DNA of 55,278 bases from Mesorhizobium sp. (GTDB lineage: Bacteria; Pseudomonadota; Alphaproteobacteria; Rhizobiales; Rhizobiaceae): assembly GCA_004963905.1 (NCBI GenBank), contig SUGL01000039.1, positions 1 through 55,278 on the forward strand. Direction: 5' to 3'. A program made the translations under genes and the position numbers. The notes beneath the pieces are model-generated. The model was given only the letters and a program-made list of their open reading frames with translations. It searched no databases and had not been told where the DNA came from. Numbering within the stretch: the stretch's first letter is position 1; each line of letters opens with the position of its first letter. Below are positions 22,746 through 31,597 of the stretch, piece by piece.

Positions 22746-23837
22746 GTGTTGACCACCACAGACGACCTTCGGGTCAAGGAACTCAAAGTCCTGAGCACGC
22801 CGGACGAGGTGATGCGCGAGATACCGCGCTCGCTGACGGCGACGCGCACCGTTGCCGCTTCGCGCAACGCCATCCATTCCATCCTGTCCGGGGCCGACGA
22901 TCGACTGGTAGTCATCGTCGGCCCTTGTTCCATCCACGATCCGGTCGCCGCCGTGGACTACGCCAGCCGTCTGGCGGCGCTGCGCGAGGCCCTGGCCGAC
23001 CGGCTCGAGATCGTCATGCGCGTCTATTTCGAGAAGCCGCGCACCACGGTCGGCTGGAAGGGTCTGATCAACGATCCCGACCTCGACGGCAGCTTCAACA
23101 TCGACAAGGGATTGCGCATGGCGCGCAACGTGCTGTCGGCCGTCAACAATCTCGGCCTGCCGGCGGCGACCGAGTTCCTCGACATGACGACGCCGCAATA
23201 CATCGCCGACCTCGTCGCATGGGGCGCCATCGGCGCGCGCACCACCGAAAGCCAGATCCATCGCGAGCTGGCCTCGGGCCTGTCCTGCCCGGTTGGCTTC
23301 AAGAACGGCACCGACGGTAATTTGAGAATCGCCGGCGAAGCGGTGAAGTCGGCCGCCCAGCCGCATCATTTCATGGCGGTGACCAAGGGTGGCCGCAGCG
23401 CGATCGCCGCAACGACCGGCAATGAGGACTGCCATGTCATCCTGCGTGGCGGTGTGGTGCCCAACTACGATGCGGCAAGTGTCGATGCGGCCGCCACGGA
23501 GCTCGGCCGCATCGGCGTCGCGCCGCGGCTGATGATCGACGTCAGCCACGCCAACAGCGGCAAGAGGCCGGAGAACCAGCCGAAAGTCGCGCATGACGTG
23601 GCGGGCCAGGTCGCTGCAGGCGACGAGCGCATCATCGGCGTCATGATCGAGAGCAATCTCGTCGCAGGCCGTCAGGACGTCGTGCCCGGCAAGCCGCTCG
23701 TCTACGGCCAGAGCATCACTGATGGCTGCATCGACTGGGCGACCACCGAGACCGTGCTGCACGGCTTGGCCGGCGCCGTCGAATGGCGCCGGTCGGTGAA
23801 GCGCGAGATGCTCGCCAGCCGTCAGGGTGCTGCCTGA
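22746..23837 (+). CDS. aroG: 3-deoxy-7-phosphoheptulonate (DAHP) synthase, class I
   Basis: A 363-residue class I DAHP synthase condensing PEP and erythrose 4-phosphate in the first step of the shikimate pathway. Motifs are VVIVGPCSIHDP, RVYFEKPRTTVGWKGL, NLGLPAATEFLD, GARTTESQIHRE, GFKNGTDGN and the metal-ligand MIDVSHANSGK and MIESNL. Length and motifs match the AroF/AroG/AroH type; which feedback class it belongs to cannot be told. The start is GTG 22746 with AGGAGCAGAAA upstream. Expression is probably set by the leader attenuator rather than, or in addition to, allostery. Confidence 0.95.
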   Translation: MLTTTDDLRVKELKVLSTPDEVMREIPRSLTATRTVAASRNAIHSILSGADDRLVVIVGPCSIHDPVAAVDYASRLAALREALADRLEIVMRVYFEKPRTTVGWKGLINDPDLDGSFNIDKGLRMARNVLSAVNNLGLPAATEFLDMTTPQYIADLVAWGAIGARTTESQIHRELASGLSCPVGFKNGTDGNLRIAGEAVKSAAQPHHFMAVTKGGRSAIAATTGNEDCHVILRGGVVPNYDAASVDAAATELGRIGVAPRLMIDVSHANSGKRPENQPKVAHDVAGQVAAGDERIIGVMIESNLVAGRQDVVPGKPLVYGQSITDGCIDWATTETVLHGLAGAVEWRRSVKREMLASRQGAA

Positions 23838-23938
23838 CGCCTCTTCCTTCCCCCCTTGTGGGGGAAGGTGGATTGCCGCGAGGCGGCAAGACGGATGAGG
23901 GGTGTTCATAGGGCGCGGCGTGGCTCCTTGGCAGGGAT

Positions 23939-24574
23939 TCACGCCGCCCTCAGCCCTTCCCATGCCGTGAACACCGAGACCGCGAACAACAGCAGCCCGG
24001 CTGCCCTGCCGGCGAGAATGGTCGCTCGCGGATTGTCGATCAGCAGCTCCCGGCTGCGGCCGGCGGTAACGGCGAGCCCGCCATAGATTCCTGCCTGGGT
24101 GGCGACCGTCAGCAGCCCCATGATTGTCGCCTGCATCCAAATCGGACCGTAGGCCGGCTTGAGGAATTGCGGATAGACGGCAATGATGAACAGATAGGCC
24201 TTCGGGTTGATCAGGCAGGTGACCAAGCCTTGCCGAAATGCCTTCCATGCGGACCGGCTGCTCGCCGGCCCGTCATCGCCGACGATGATGGAGCTGCGCA
24301 TCAGCGAAATGCCGATATAGGCCATGTAGGCGGCGCCGGCGATCAGCAGCGGCTTGAACAGGATCGGCACGAAATGCATGAGCAGGCCGACGCCGACCGC
24401 GCCGTTCAGCGTATGCACCGCGCCGCCCAGCATGATGCCGGCGGTCGCGGCAAGGCCCCGATTGCCGCCGCCGGTCAGCGCGTTGGCCAGCACGAACAGC
24501 ATGTCTATGCCCGGAACGGCGATGATGCCGAACAGCAGGATGAAGAAGAGCCAGAGATTTTCGCTATAACTCAT
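23939..24574 (-). CDS. LysE/RhtB-family amino acid exporter
   Basis: A 211-residue inner-membrane transporter with about six hydrophobic segments. The family motif PGIDMLFVLANALTGGGNRGLAATAG (N-terminal P-G-P/D region) and the NPKAYLFIIAVYPQF loop are characteristic of LysE/RhtB amino acid efflux proteins. The start ATG 24574 is preferred over 24601 because the additional nine residues are charged and non-membrane. It is divergent from the WYL regulator, which may control it. The substrate is unknown. Confidence 0.9.
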   Translation of the reverse strand: MSYSENLWLFFILLFGIIAVPGIDMLFVLANALTGGGNRGLAATAGIMLGGAVHTLNGAVGVGLLMHFVPILFKPLLIAGAAYMAYIGISLMRSSIIVGDDGPASSRSAWKAFRQGLVTCLINPKAYLFIIAVYPQFLKPAYGPIWMQATIMGLLTVATQAGIYGGLAVTAGRSRELLIDNPRATILAGRAAGLLLFAVSVFTAWEGLRAA

Positions 24575-24700
24575 GTCAGTTGCCGGTCGCCGCGCCAACA
24601 AGGAGCGAAAGGATTCTGTTGATTTTCAAGCGGGTAGGCGGCCCTATAGGTCATCCCAACTGACGGGGGTGTGTCAGTTGCCTTTCAGCCGGGAGAGGAA

Positions 24701-25399
24701 ATGCGCAAGGCGTCGCGCCTGTTCGAGATCATCCAGATCCTGCGGCTGGCCAGGAAGCCGGTGACCGCGGCGATGATCGCCGAGCAGCTGGAAGTGACGG
24801 TGCGCTCGGTCTATCGCGACATCGCCGCGCTGCAGGCGATGCGCGTGCCGATCGAGGGCGGGCGTGGAATCGGCTACATCCTGCGCCCCGGCTTCGACCT
24901 CCCGCCGCTGATGTTTTCGACCGAGGAGATGGAGGCGATCGTGCTGTCGCTGGCTCTGCTCGAGCGCACCGGCGACGACGAGCTCAAGCTGGCGGCCAAG
25001 CGGGTCAGCGCCAAGATCGCCGGCGCGGTGCCGCCGCCCTTGCGCCAGACGCTCGACGCCAACGCCCTGCATGCCTGGGGTTTTGCGGCGCCTTCGGCCC
25101 CGACGGTCGATCTTGCCCTGGTGCGCCGCGCCATCCGCGACGAAGAGAAGCTCGACCTTGCCTATCGCGACGAAGCCGGCCGCGATACAAAGCGGACCAT
25201 CCGCCCGATCGCGCTGATCTACTATGCAGAGACCGCCAACATCGTCGCCTGGTGCGAGCTGCGCCAGGCGATCCGCAATTTCCGCAGCGACCGCATCGAG
25301 GACTGCCGGCTGACCGGCCTGTGGTTCAAGGGCGAGGGCGACCGCCTACGGCAGATCTGGATGGACGGCTGGGAGATCAATGCGGCGGCGGGCAACTGA
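24701..25399 (+). CDS. HTH/WYL-domain transcriptional regulator (YafY type)
   Basis: A 232-residue regulator. The N-terminal DeoR-like HTH (SRLFEIIQILRLARKPVTAAMIAEQL...SVYRDIAAL) is followed by a WYL domain (RRAIRDEEKLDLAYRDEAGRDTKRTIRPIALIYYAE, then NFRSDRIEDCRL). WYL domains sense nucleic acid or small ligands. The start ATG 24701 sits right after GGGAGAGGA; a GTG at 24671 would add ten residues. It is divergent from the LysE exporter and convergent with the Gfo/Idh gene. Confidence 0.9.
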   Translation: MRKASRLFEIIQILRLARKPVTAAMIAEQLEVTVRSVYRDIAALQAMRVPIEGGRGIGYILRPGFDLPPLMFSTEEMEAIVLSLALLERTGDDELKLAAKRVSAKIAGAVPPPLRQTLDANALHAWGFAAPSAPTVDLALVRRAIRDEEKLDLAYRDEAGRDTKRTIRPIALIYYAETANIVAWCELRQAIRNFRSDRIEDCRLTGLWFKGEGDRLRQIWMDGWEINAAAGN

Positions 25400-25423
25400 T
25401 GAGACGCTGGCTCGCCGGCCGCC

Positions 25424-26533
25424 TCACCTCACATCCATCCAGCGCTGTTCCTGGAAGGAGCGTGCCATCGCATGCACGGTGCGTTCGATCTCCAGCCCTT
25501 CGTCGAAATCGATGACGCGCGCCGGCTTGCCGGCGATCCGCATCAGCAATTCCCGGCATTCGATCATCTTCAGGTCGTTGAAGCCGAGACCGTGGCCGGG
25601 CGCCGGCAGGAAGGAATCGTATGGCTTGTGGTGCGGCGCCACCAGGATGGTGCGGTAGCCCTGCTCGGTCGGCCGGTCGGCGGTGAGGTAGAGCTGGAAC
25701 TCGTTCATCCGCTCCTGGTCGTAGAGGATCGAGCCCTTCGAGCCAAAGATCTGGATGGCGATGCGTCCCTTGCGGCCCCAGGCCGAGCGGTTGACCAAAA
25801 GCGTGCCGGCGACGCCGTTTTCGAGATGCATCAGCACGCTGGCGATGTCGTAGGTCTCGACCGCGCGGCGGCCGCCGGAGGCAACCTTCCGGTCGGCATA
25901 GGGTTTCACCATGTCGCACATCACGCGAGCAACGCGGCCGAACAACACCTTGATCAGTGACAGCGGATGGACGGCGAAATCGTCGAGCGCGCCATAGCCG
26001 GAGGCCGCCTCGTGCTTCCAGAAGAACAGCGCTTCCGGGTCGGCCATGAAATCCTCGTCCATCTCGATGCGCACGAGATTGACGTCGCCGATGATCTTTT
26101 CTTCGAGTAGCGCGCCGATATGACGGATGGCCGGATTCTGGATGTAGTTGTAGCCGAGCACGGCGGCCTTGCCGGATTTCGTTGCCGCCTTCGCCATCGC
26201 CTCGGCCTCGGCGAAGCTCGGCGCCATCGGCTTCTCGCACCACAGGTGCTTGCCGGCTTCGAGGATGGCGATCGCCATTTCCGGATGGAACTGGTTGGGC
26301 GTGGTCAGCGAGACGACATCGACCTCCGGATCGTTGACCACGGCGCGCCAATCGCCGGATCCCTTGGCAAAGCCGAACTCGCCGGCCTTGCGCTTTGCCA
26401 GCTCGTCATTGACCTCGCCCAGATGCACCAGCTTCGGCTTCTCCACATCGGGAAAGACGGTGCCGACCGCGTTCCAGGCGATGGCGTGGCACTTGCCCAT
26501 GAAGCCCGTGCCGATGAGGCCCACTCCGACCAT
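25424..26533 (-). CDS. Gfo/Idh/MocA-family oxidoreductase
   Basis: A 369-residue NAD(P)-dependent dehydrogenase: Rossmann VGLIGTGFMGKCHA, then WCEKPMAPSFAEAEAM (catalytic Lys), GYNYIQNPAIRHI and the C-terminal sheet domain. It is longer than IdhA, with the YNY variant instead of FNRRFDP, so it acts on a different polyol, perhaps scyllo-inositol or an amino/O-methyl derivative. It is transcribed divergently from iolR. The ATG/GTG pair near 26533 is taken as the start. Confidence 0.87.
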   Translation of the reverse strand: MVGVGLIGTGFMGKCHAIAWNAVGTVFPDVEKPKLVHLGEVNDELAKRKAGEFGFAKGSGDWRAVVNDPEVDVVSLTTPNQFHPEMAIAILEAGKHLWCEKPMAPSFAEAEAMAKAATKSGKAAVLGYNYIQNPAIRHIGALLEEKIIGDVNLVRIEMDEDFMADPEALFFWKHEAASGYGALDDFAVHPLSLIKVLFGRVARVMCDMVKPYADRKVASGGRRAVETYDIASVLMHLENGVAGTLLVNRSAWGRKGRIAIQIFGSKGSILYDQERMNEFQLYLTADRPTEQGYRTILVAPHHKPYDSFLPAPGHGLGFNDLKMIECRELLMRIAGKPARVIDFDEGLEIERTVHAMARSFQEQRWMDVR

Positions 26534-26570
26534 TTAGATTGTCTCCACTGAAGGGGGATTCCGCATGGAT

Positions 26571-26586
26571 GAATTAATCCATTTCA
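26571..26586. promoter_or_regulatory. Candidate operator between Gfo/Idh and iolR
   Basis: TGGATGAATTAATCCA is a 16-base inverted repeat (one mismatched pair) lying in the divergent region upstream of iolR. It does not fit GGAA-N6-TTYC exactly. A nearby TGGAACGTCCA gives a further weak symmetric site. Autoregulation is possible but speculative. Confidence 0.3.
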
Positions 26587-26690
26587 CGCGAGAATGGAAC
26601 GTCCAAATCATTTTTTATGGTGTTCTTGCGCGAACTCGTTATGATGAGGCAGGAGAGAGAACTTTCAATATGGCCGTGGGCGGAGCGACG

Positions 26691-27536
26691 ATGGACGAAC
26701 GGGTGCCTCGCGATTTCGAGACGTTGCGCACGACCATCCTGGAGCGGCGCGCGAGTCTGCCCAAGCGCATCGCCCAGATCGCCGCCTATGCGCTCGACAA
26801 TCCCGACGACATCGCCTTCGGCACCGCCGCAAGCATCGCCGCTTCCGCCGGCGTCCAGCCCTCGACGCTGATCCGTTTCGCCCAACAGCTCGGCTTCGAC
26901 GGCTTCACCAGCCTACAGCAGGTTTTTCGCGAGCGTCTGCGCGAGCGCAATTCCTCTTATGACGAGCGACTGGCGGCGCTGCGCGCCAAGGCCGAGGAAG
27001 GCGCCGGGCACCGGGCGATCTTCGACGGCTTCGTCGCCGCCGCCAGCACGTCTCTGAGCGACATTTCGCGCGCGTTGAACGATACGCATTTCGAAGAGGC
27101 GATCGCGCTCCTGGCGAAAGCCGAAACCATCTACGTGTTGGCCAAGCGCCGCTCCTATCCGGTCGCCTCCTACATCGCCTATGCGCTGGGCAAGCTCAAG
27201 ATCCGCAATCAGCTGGTGGAATCGGCCGCGGGCCTGAACGCCGAGATGATCGGCTTCGCCACGCCGCGCGACGCCGTCATCGCCATCAGCTTCTCGCCTT
27301 ACGCGCCCGCGACCATCGAAGAGACGCGCGCGATCGCCGAGCAGGGCGTGCCGATCGTCGCCATCACCGACTCATCGTTCTCGCCGCTCGCCCAGTTCGC
27401 CAAGGTATGGTTCGAAGTTGCCGAGGCCGATTTCGGCGGTTTCCGCTCGATCTCGGCGACGATGGCATTGGCGATGGCGCTGACGGTTGCCGTCGGCGAG
27501 AAGCGTCGCGACTCCGGCCGCAAGCGCAAGGGCTGA
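26691..27536 (+). CDS. iolR: RpiR-family regulator of inositol catabolism
   Basis: A 281-residue MurR/RpiR-type regulator. An N-terminal HTH (PKRIAQIAAYALDNPDDIAFGTAASIAASAGVQPSTLIRFAQ, residues about 20-60) is followed by a SIS sugar-phosphate-binding domain (DTHFEEAIALLAKAETIYVLAKRR ... ISFSPYAPATIEETRA). The gene directly precedes iolCDEB, the order known for rhizobial IolR. Starts at 26691 (GGAG six bases upstream), 26670 and 26565 are possible; the protein aligns from 26691. It probably represses both iolC and the importer through GGAA-N6-TTYC sites, relieved by a pathway intermediate. Confidence 0.9.
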   Translation: MDERVPRDFETLRTTILERRASLPKRIAQIAAYALDNPDDIAFGTAASIAASAGVQPSTLIRFAQQLGFDGFTSLQQVFRERLRERNSSYDERLAALRAKAEEGAGHRAIFDGFVAAASTSLSDISRALNDTHFEEAIALLAKAETIYVLAKRRSYPVASYIAYALGKLKIRNQLVESAAGLNAEMIGFATPRDAVIAISFSPYAPATIEETRAIAEQGVPIVAITDSSFSPLAQFAKVWFEVAEADFGGFRSISATMALAMALTVAVGEKRRDSGRKRKG

Positions 27537-27566
27537 ACGGCCCCGCGCTAGGCGTTTTTCCGTCCG

Positions 27567-27617
27567 GGAATGCTCATTCCATATTGACTATGGATTGGAA
27601 TTATTATTTCATATTGA
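27567..27617 (+). promoter_or_regulatory. Tandem IolR-type operators upstream of iolC
   Basis: GGAA-TGCTCA-TTCC (27567-27580) matches exactly the GGAA-N6-TTCC site described for rhizobial IolR. A second, GGAA-TTATTA-TTTC (27597-27610), lies 30 bases downstream with one change. Each is followed by CATATTGAC, so the whole unit is a direct repeat. TTGACT (27584-27589) could be a -35 overlapped by the second site. Confidence 0.65.
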
Positions 27618-27689
27618 CGGCGCCACGATGCCGTTCGCGCGTGCTGCCCAAAACGACGCTCTGCACAACAAGGCCGATGGGAGGTTCGA

Positions 27690-29624
27690 ATGGGCGAAGC
27701 CGTGGAAGCGAAATATCCGCCGCTCGACGTCATCACGATCGGCCGCGCGTCGGTCGATCTCTACGGCCAGCAGATCGGCTCGCGGCTGGAGGACATCACC
27801 TCTTTCGCCAAGTCGGTTGGCGGTTGCCCGGCCAATATTTCCGTCGGCACCGCACGGCTCGGCCTGCGCTCGGCGCTTCTTACTCGCGTCGGCGACGAGC
27901 AGATGGGCCGCTTCATCCGCGAGCAGCTCAGGCGTGAGGGCGTCTCGGTCGACGGCTTGAAGACCGACAGGGAACGGCTGACCGCGCTGGTGCTGCTGTC
28001 CGTCGAGGACGAAGGTGTCTCGCCGATGATCTTCTACCGTTCCGATTGCGCCGACATGGCGCTCGCGGAAGAAGACATAGACGAGGCTTTCATCGCGTCG
28101 GCCCGGGCCGTCGTCGTCACCGGCACGCATTTCTCCCGCCCCAATACCGATGCCGCCCAGCGCAAGGCGATCCGCCTCATGAAGGCCAAGGGCGGCAAGG
28201 TCGTTTTCGACATCGACTACCGCCCGAACCTCTGGGGGCTCGCCGGCCATGCCGAGGGTTTCGAGCGCTACGTCAAATCCGACCGCGTCTCGGCGCAGCT
28301 GAAGACGGTGTTGCCCGATTGCGACCTCATCGTCGGAACCGAGGAGGAGATCATGATCGCCTCCGGCGCCGACGACTGCCTGAGCGCGCTGAAGACGATC
28401 CGCTCGCTGTCGCCCGCCACCATCGTCTTGAAGCGCGGCGCCAAGGGCTGCATCGTCTATGACGGACCGATCAGCGACAACCTCGAGGACGGCATCGTCG
28501 GCAAGGGTTTTCCGATCGAGATCTACAACGTGCTCGGCGCCGGCGACGCCTTCATGTCGGGTTTTCTGCGCGGCTGGCTCGGCGGCGAAAGCTTTGCCAC
28601 CGCCGCGACCTGGGCCAATGCCTGCGGCGCCTTCGCCGTGTCGCGCCTGCTCTGCGCGCCGGAATATCCGACCTTCGAGGAGCTGCAGTTCTTCTTGAAG
28701 CACGGCAGCAAGCATCTGGCGCTGCGCAAGGACGAGGCGATCAACCACATCCATTGGGCGACGACGCGCCGGCGCGACATTCCTTCGCTGATGGCGCTCG
28801 CCTGCGATCATCGCGTCCAGCTGGAGGACGTCGCGGCAAAAGTCGGCGCCGACGCCTCGCGCATTCCGGATTTCAAGGTGCTGACCGTCAAGGCGGCGGC
28901 GAAGGTCGCCGCCGGTCGCGGCGGCTACGGCATGCTGATCGACGAGAAATATGGTCGCGACGCCATGTTCGAATTCGCCCGCCATCCCTTCGCCTGGCTC
29001 GGCCGTCCGGTCGAGCTGCCGGGTTCGCGGCCGCTGCGCTTCGAGTTCTCGCAGGACATCGGCTCGCAGCTCGTCGAATGGCCGGTCGACCACTGCATCA
29101 AATGCCTGTGCTTCTATCACCCGGACGATCCGGAGGCGCTGAAAGTTGAGCAACAGCAGAAGCTGCGCGCCCTGTTCGAAGCCGCGCGCAAGGTCGGCCG
29201 CGAATTGCTGGTCGAGATCATTGCCGGCAAGCACGGCAGGCTGGACGACACCACCATCCCGCGCGCACTGGAGGAGCTTTACACGCTGGGCATCAAGCCG
29301 GATTGGTGGAAGCTCGAGCCGCAGGCCTCGGCCAACGCCTGGGCGAAGATCGAGCAGGTGATCGTCAAGAACGATCCATGGTGTCGCGGCGTCGTGCTGC
29401 TTGGTCTCGAGGCGCCGCAGGACGAGCTGGTCGCGGCCTTTGCCGCCACCGCCAATGCGCCGATCGTCAAGGGATTTGCCGTCGGTCGCACCATCTTCAT
29501 CAATGCCGCTGAACAATGGCTGGCCGGCAGGATGTCGGATGACGAGGCTGTCGCCGACATGGCCTTGCGCTTCGAGCAGCTGACCGAGGCATGGCTTGCC
29601 GCGCGCGGCCGTAAAGCAGCATAA
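27690..29624 (+). CDS. iolC: 5-dehydro-2-deoxygluconokinase fused to DUF2090 aldolase
   Basis: A 644-residue two-domain enzyme. Residues about 10-325 are a PfkB/ribokinase-type kinase: ITIGRASVDLYG, GGCPANISVGTARLGL, and the GAGDAF motif with catalytic Asp286. It phosphorylates 2-deoxy-5-keto-gluconate. Residues about 345-640 are a DUF2090 TIM-barrel (ALACDHRVQLEDVA, GMLIDEKYGRDA), related to the LacD-type aldolases and expected to split the phosphorylated product into DHAP and malonic semialdehyde. In Bacillus these are separate IolC and IolJ; the fused form is common in proteobacteria. The ATG 27690 has GGGAGG upstream. First gene of iolCDEB. Confidence 0.93.
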   Translation: MGEAVEAKYPPLDVITIGRASVDLYGQQIGSRLEDITSFAKSVGGCPANISVGTARLGLRSALLTRVGDEQMGRFIREQLRREGVSVDGLKTDRERLTALVLLSVEDEGVSPMIFYRSDCADMALAEEDIDEAFIASARAVVVTGTHFSRPNTDAAQRKAIRLMKAKGGKVVFDIDYRPNLWGLAGHAEGFERYVKSDRVSAQLKTVLPDCDLIVGTEEEIMIASGADDCLSALKTIRSLSPATIVLKRGAKGCIVYDGPISDNLEDGIVGKGFPIEIYNVLGAGDAFMSGFLRGWLGGESFATAATWANACGAFAVSRLLCAPEYPTFEELQFFLKHGSKHLALRKDEAINHIHWATTRRRDIPSLMALACDHRVQLEDVAAKVGADASRIPDFKVLTVKAAAKVAAGRGGYGMLIDEKYGRDAMFEFARHPFAWLGRPVELPGSRPLRFEFSQDIGSQLVEWPVDHCIKCLCFYHPDDPEALKVEQQQKLRALFEAARKVGRELLVEIIAGKHGRLDDTTIPRALEELYTLGIKPDWWKLEPQASANAWAKIEQVIVKNDPWCRGVVLLGLEAPQDELVAAFAATANAPIVKGFAVGRTIFINAAEQWLAGRMSDDEAVADMALRFEQLTEAWLAARGRKAA

Positions 29625-29675
29625 GAAGACGGGCCGCATAACAAGACGGCACAAGGAAAGCCGGAGGAAACGACA

Positions 29676-31526
29676 ATGACCGAGACCGTTCGTCTGACGA
29701 TGGCGCAGGCGCTGACCCGCTTTCTCAGCCGCCAGATGACCGAGATCGATGGCAAAAAACTGCCGATCTTTGGCGGCGTCTGGGCGATCTTCGGCCATGG
29801 CAATGTCGCCGGCGTCGGCGAGGCGCTCTACCAGGTGCGCGACGAGTTGCCGACCTTCCGCGCCCATAACGAGCAGGCGATGGCGCATGCGGCGATCGCC
29901 TATGGCAAGGCGAATTTCCGCCGCCGCTTCATGGCCGCGACCACCTCGATCGGCCCGGGCGCGCTGAACATGGTGACGGCGGCCGCGCTCGCCCATGTCA
30001 ACCGGCTGCCGGTGCTTTTGCTGCCCGGCGACGTCTTCGCCAACCGCTTGCCCGACCCGGTGCTGCAACAGGCGGAGGATTTCTCCGACGGCACGGCGAG
30101 CGTCAACGACTGCTTCCGCCCCGTCTCGCGCTATTTCGACCGCATCACGCGGCCGGAGCAGATCATCCCGGCGCTGAACCGCGCCATGCAGGTGCTGACC
30201 GATCCGGCCGAATGCGGCCCGGTCACCCTTTCGCTCTGCCAGGACGTGCAAGCCGAAGCCTATGACTATCCCGAAAGCCTGTTTGCCGAGCGCGTGTGGA
30301 CACCGCGCCGGCTGCGGCCGGATCGCAACGAGCTCGCGGCCGCCGTCGCGGCGCTGAAGAATGCCAAGAAGCCGCTGGTGATCGCCGGCGGCGGCGTTCT
30401 CTATTCGCAGGCCTCCAGCGAACTGGCCAAGCTGGTGCAGGGCGCCGGCATTCCGGTCTGCGAGACGCAAGGCGGCAAGTCCTCGCTCCCCGATGATCAT
30501 CCGCTCAACATGGCCGCCGTCGGCGTCACCGGCACCTCGGCCGCCAACCGGCTGGCGGAAGAGGCCGATGTCGTTCTTGCCGTCGGCACCAGGCTGCAGG
30601 ACTTCACCACTGGCTCCTGGGCGCTGTTCAAGAATGCCGGCCGCACAATCATCGGCCTGAACACGCAAGGTTTCGACGCCGGCAAGCATTGGGCGCTGCC
30701 GCTGGTCGCCGACGCCGCCGAAGGGCTCTCCGAGCTTTCCACCGCGCTGAAGGGCTGGAAGGCGCCGAGCGCCTGGACCGACAACGCGCTGAAGGGCAAG
30801 ATGGAATGGCAGGCAGCGGCCGCCAAGGTGACGGCTTCGACCAATGCCGCCTATCCTTCCGACGCGCAGGTGATCGGCGCCGTGCAGCGCGCGATGGGCT
30901 CGGGCGTCACCTTGCTGCATGCGGCAGGCGGGCTGCCGGGCGAACTGCACAAGCTCTGGCAGGCGGGATCGCCGGGCTCCTATCATGCCGAATACGGCTT
31001 CTCGACCATGGGCTACGAGATCGCCGGCGGTCTCGGCGTCAAGATGGCAAAGCCCGACCAGGAGGTCGTCGTCATGGTCGGCGATGGGTCCTATCTGATG
31101 CTCAACTCCGAGATCGCCACCTCGGTGATGCTCGGCCTGAAGCTCACCATCGTGCTGCTCGACAACCGCGGCTATGGCTGCATCAACCGGCTGCAGATGG
31201 CGACCGGCGGCGCCAACTTCAACAATCTGCTGAAGGACGCCCGCCACGAGGTGATGCCCGATGTCGACTTCGCGGCTCATGCCGCAAGCCTCGGCGCCGT
31301 CGCCGAGAAGGTGGCGTCGATCGCCGAGCTGGAGACGGCGCTGGCCAAGGCGAAGGGCAACGACAAGACCACCGTGCTGGTCATCGACACCGATCCGCTG
31401 GTGTCGACCGAAGCCGGCGGCCACTGGTGGGACGTCGCCGTGCCGGAGGTCTCGTCGCGTCGCGAAGTCAACGCTGCGCGCAAGGCGTATGAGCACAAAA
31501 AGCAGATGCAGAGCATCGGTGACTGA
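29676..31526 (+). CDS. iolD: 3D-(3,5/4)-trihydroxycyclohexane-1,2-dione hydrolase
   Basis: A 616-residue thiamine-diphosphate enzyme that opens the inositol-derived ring to 5-deoxyglucuronate. Three domains are seen: the N-terminal Pyr domain (FGHGNVAGVGEAL, FRAHNEQAMAHAA with the ThDP-activating Glu), a central domain, and the C-terminal PP domain (MVGDGSYLMLNSEIATSV, the GDG...N ThDP/Mg motif). Length matches IolD. It begins 51 bases after iolC with GGAGGAAACGAC upstream and belongs to the iolCDEB operon. Confidence 0.96.
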   Translation: MTETVRLTMAQALTRFLSRQMTEIDGKKLPIFGGVWAIFGHGNVAGVGEALYQVRDELPTFRAHNEQAMAHAAIAYGKANFRRRFMAATTSIGPGALNMVTAAALAHVNRLPVLLLPGDVFANRLPDPVLQQAEDFSDGTASVNDCFRPVSRYFDRITRPEQIIPALNRAMQVLTDPAECGPVTLSLCQDVQAEAYDYPESLFAERVWTPRRLRPDRNELAAAVAALKNAKKPLVIAGGGVLYSQASSELAKLVQGAGIPVCETQGGKSSLPDDHPLNMAAVGVTGTSAANRLAEEADVVLAVGTRLQDFTTGSWALFKNAGRTIIGLNTQGFDAGKHWALPLVADAAEGLSELSTALKGWKAPSAWTDNALKGKMEWQAAAAKVTASTNAAYPSDAQVIGAVQRAMGSGVTLLHAAGGLPGELHKLWQAGSPGSYHAEYGFSTMGYEIAGGLGVKMAKPDQEVVVMVGDGSYLMLNSEIATSVMLGLKLTIVLLDNRGYGCINRLQMATGGANFNNLLKDARHEVMPDVDFAAHAASLGAVAEKVASIAELETALAKAKGNDKTTVLVIDTDPLVSTEAGGHWWDVAVPEVSSRREVNAARKAYEHKKQMQSIGD

Positions 31527-31597
31527 AGCCAGCGCCGCCAGCCCTCTACCTCCCCACAAGGGGAGGGTAGGAACGAACCTGACACTGGAGTGACGAC

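Noticed and set aside
27609..31559. A 1316-codon minus-strand open frame opposite iolC/iolD
   Set aside because: It is an antisense shadow produced by high GC at third codon positions; the plus-strand genes carry all recognisable motifs and a good ribosome site.
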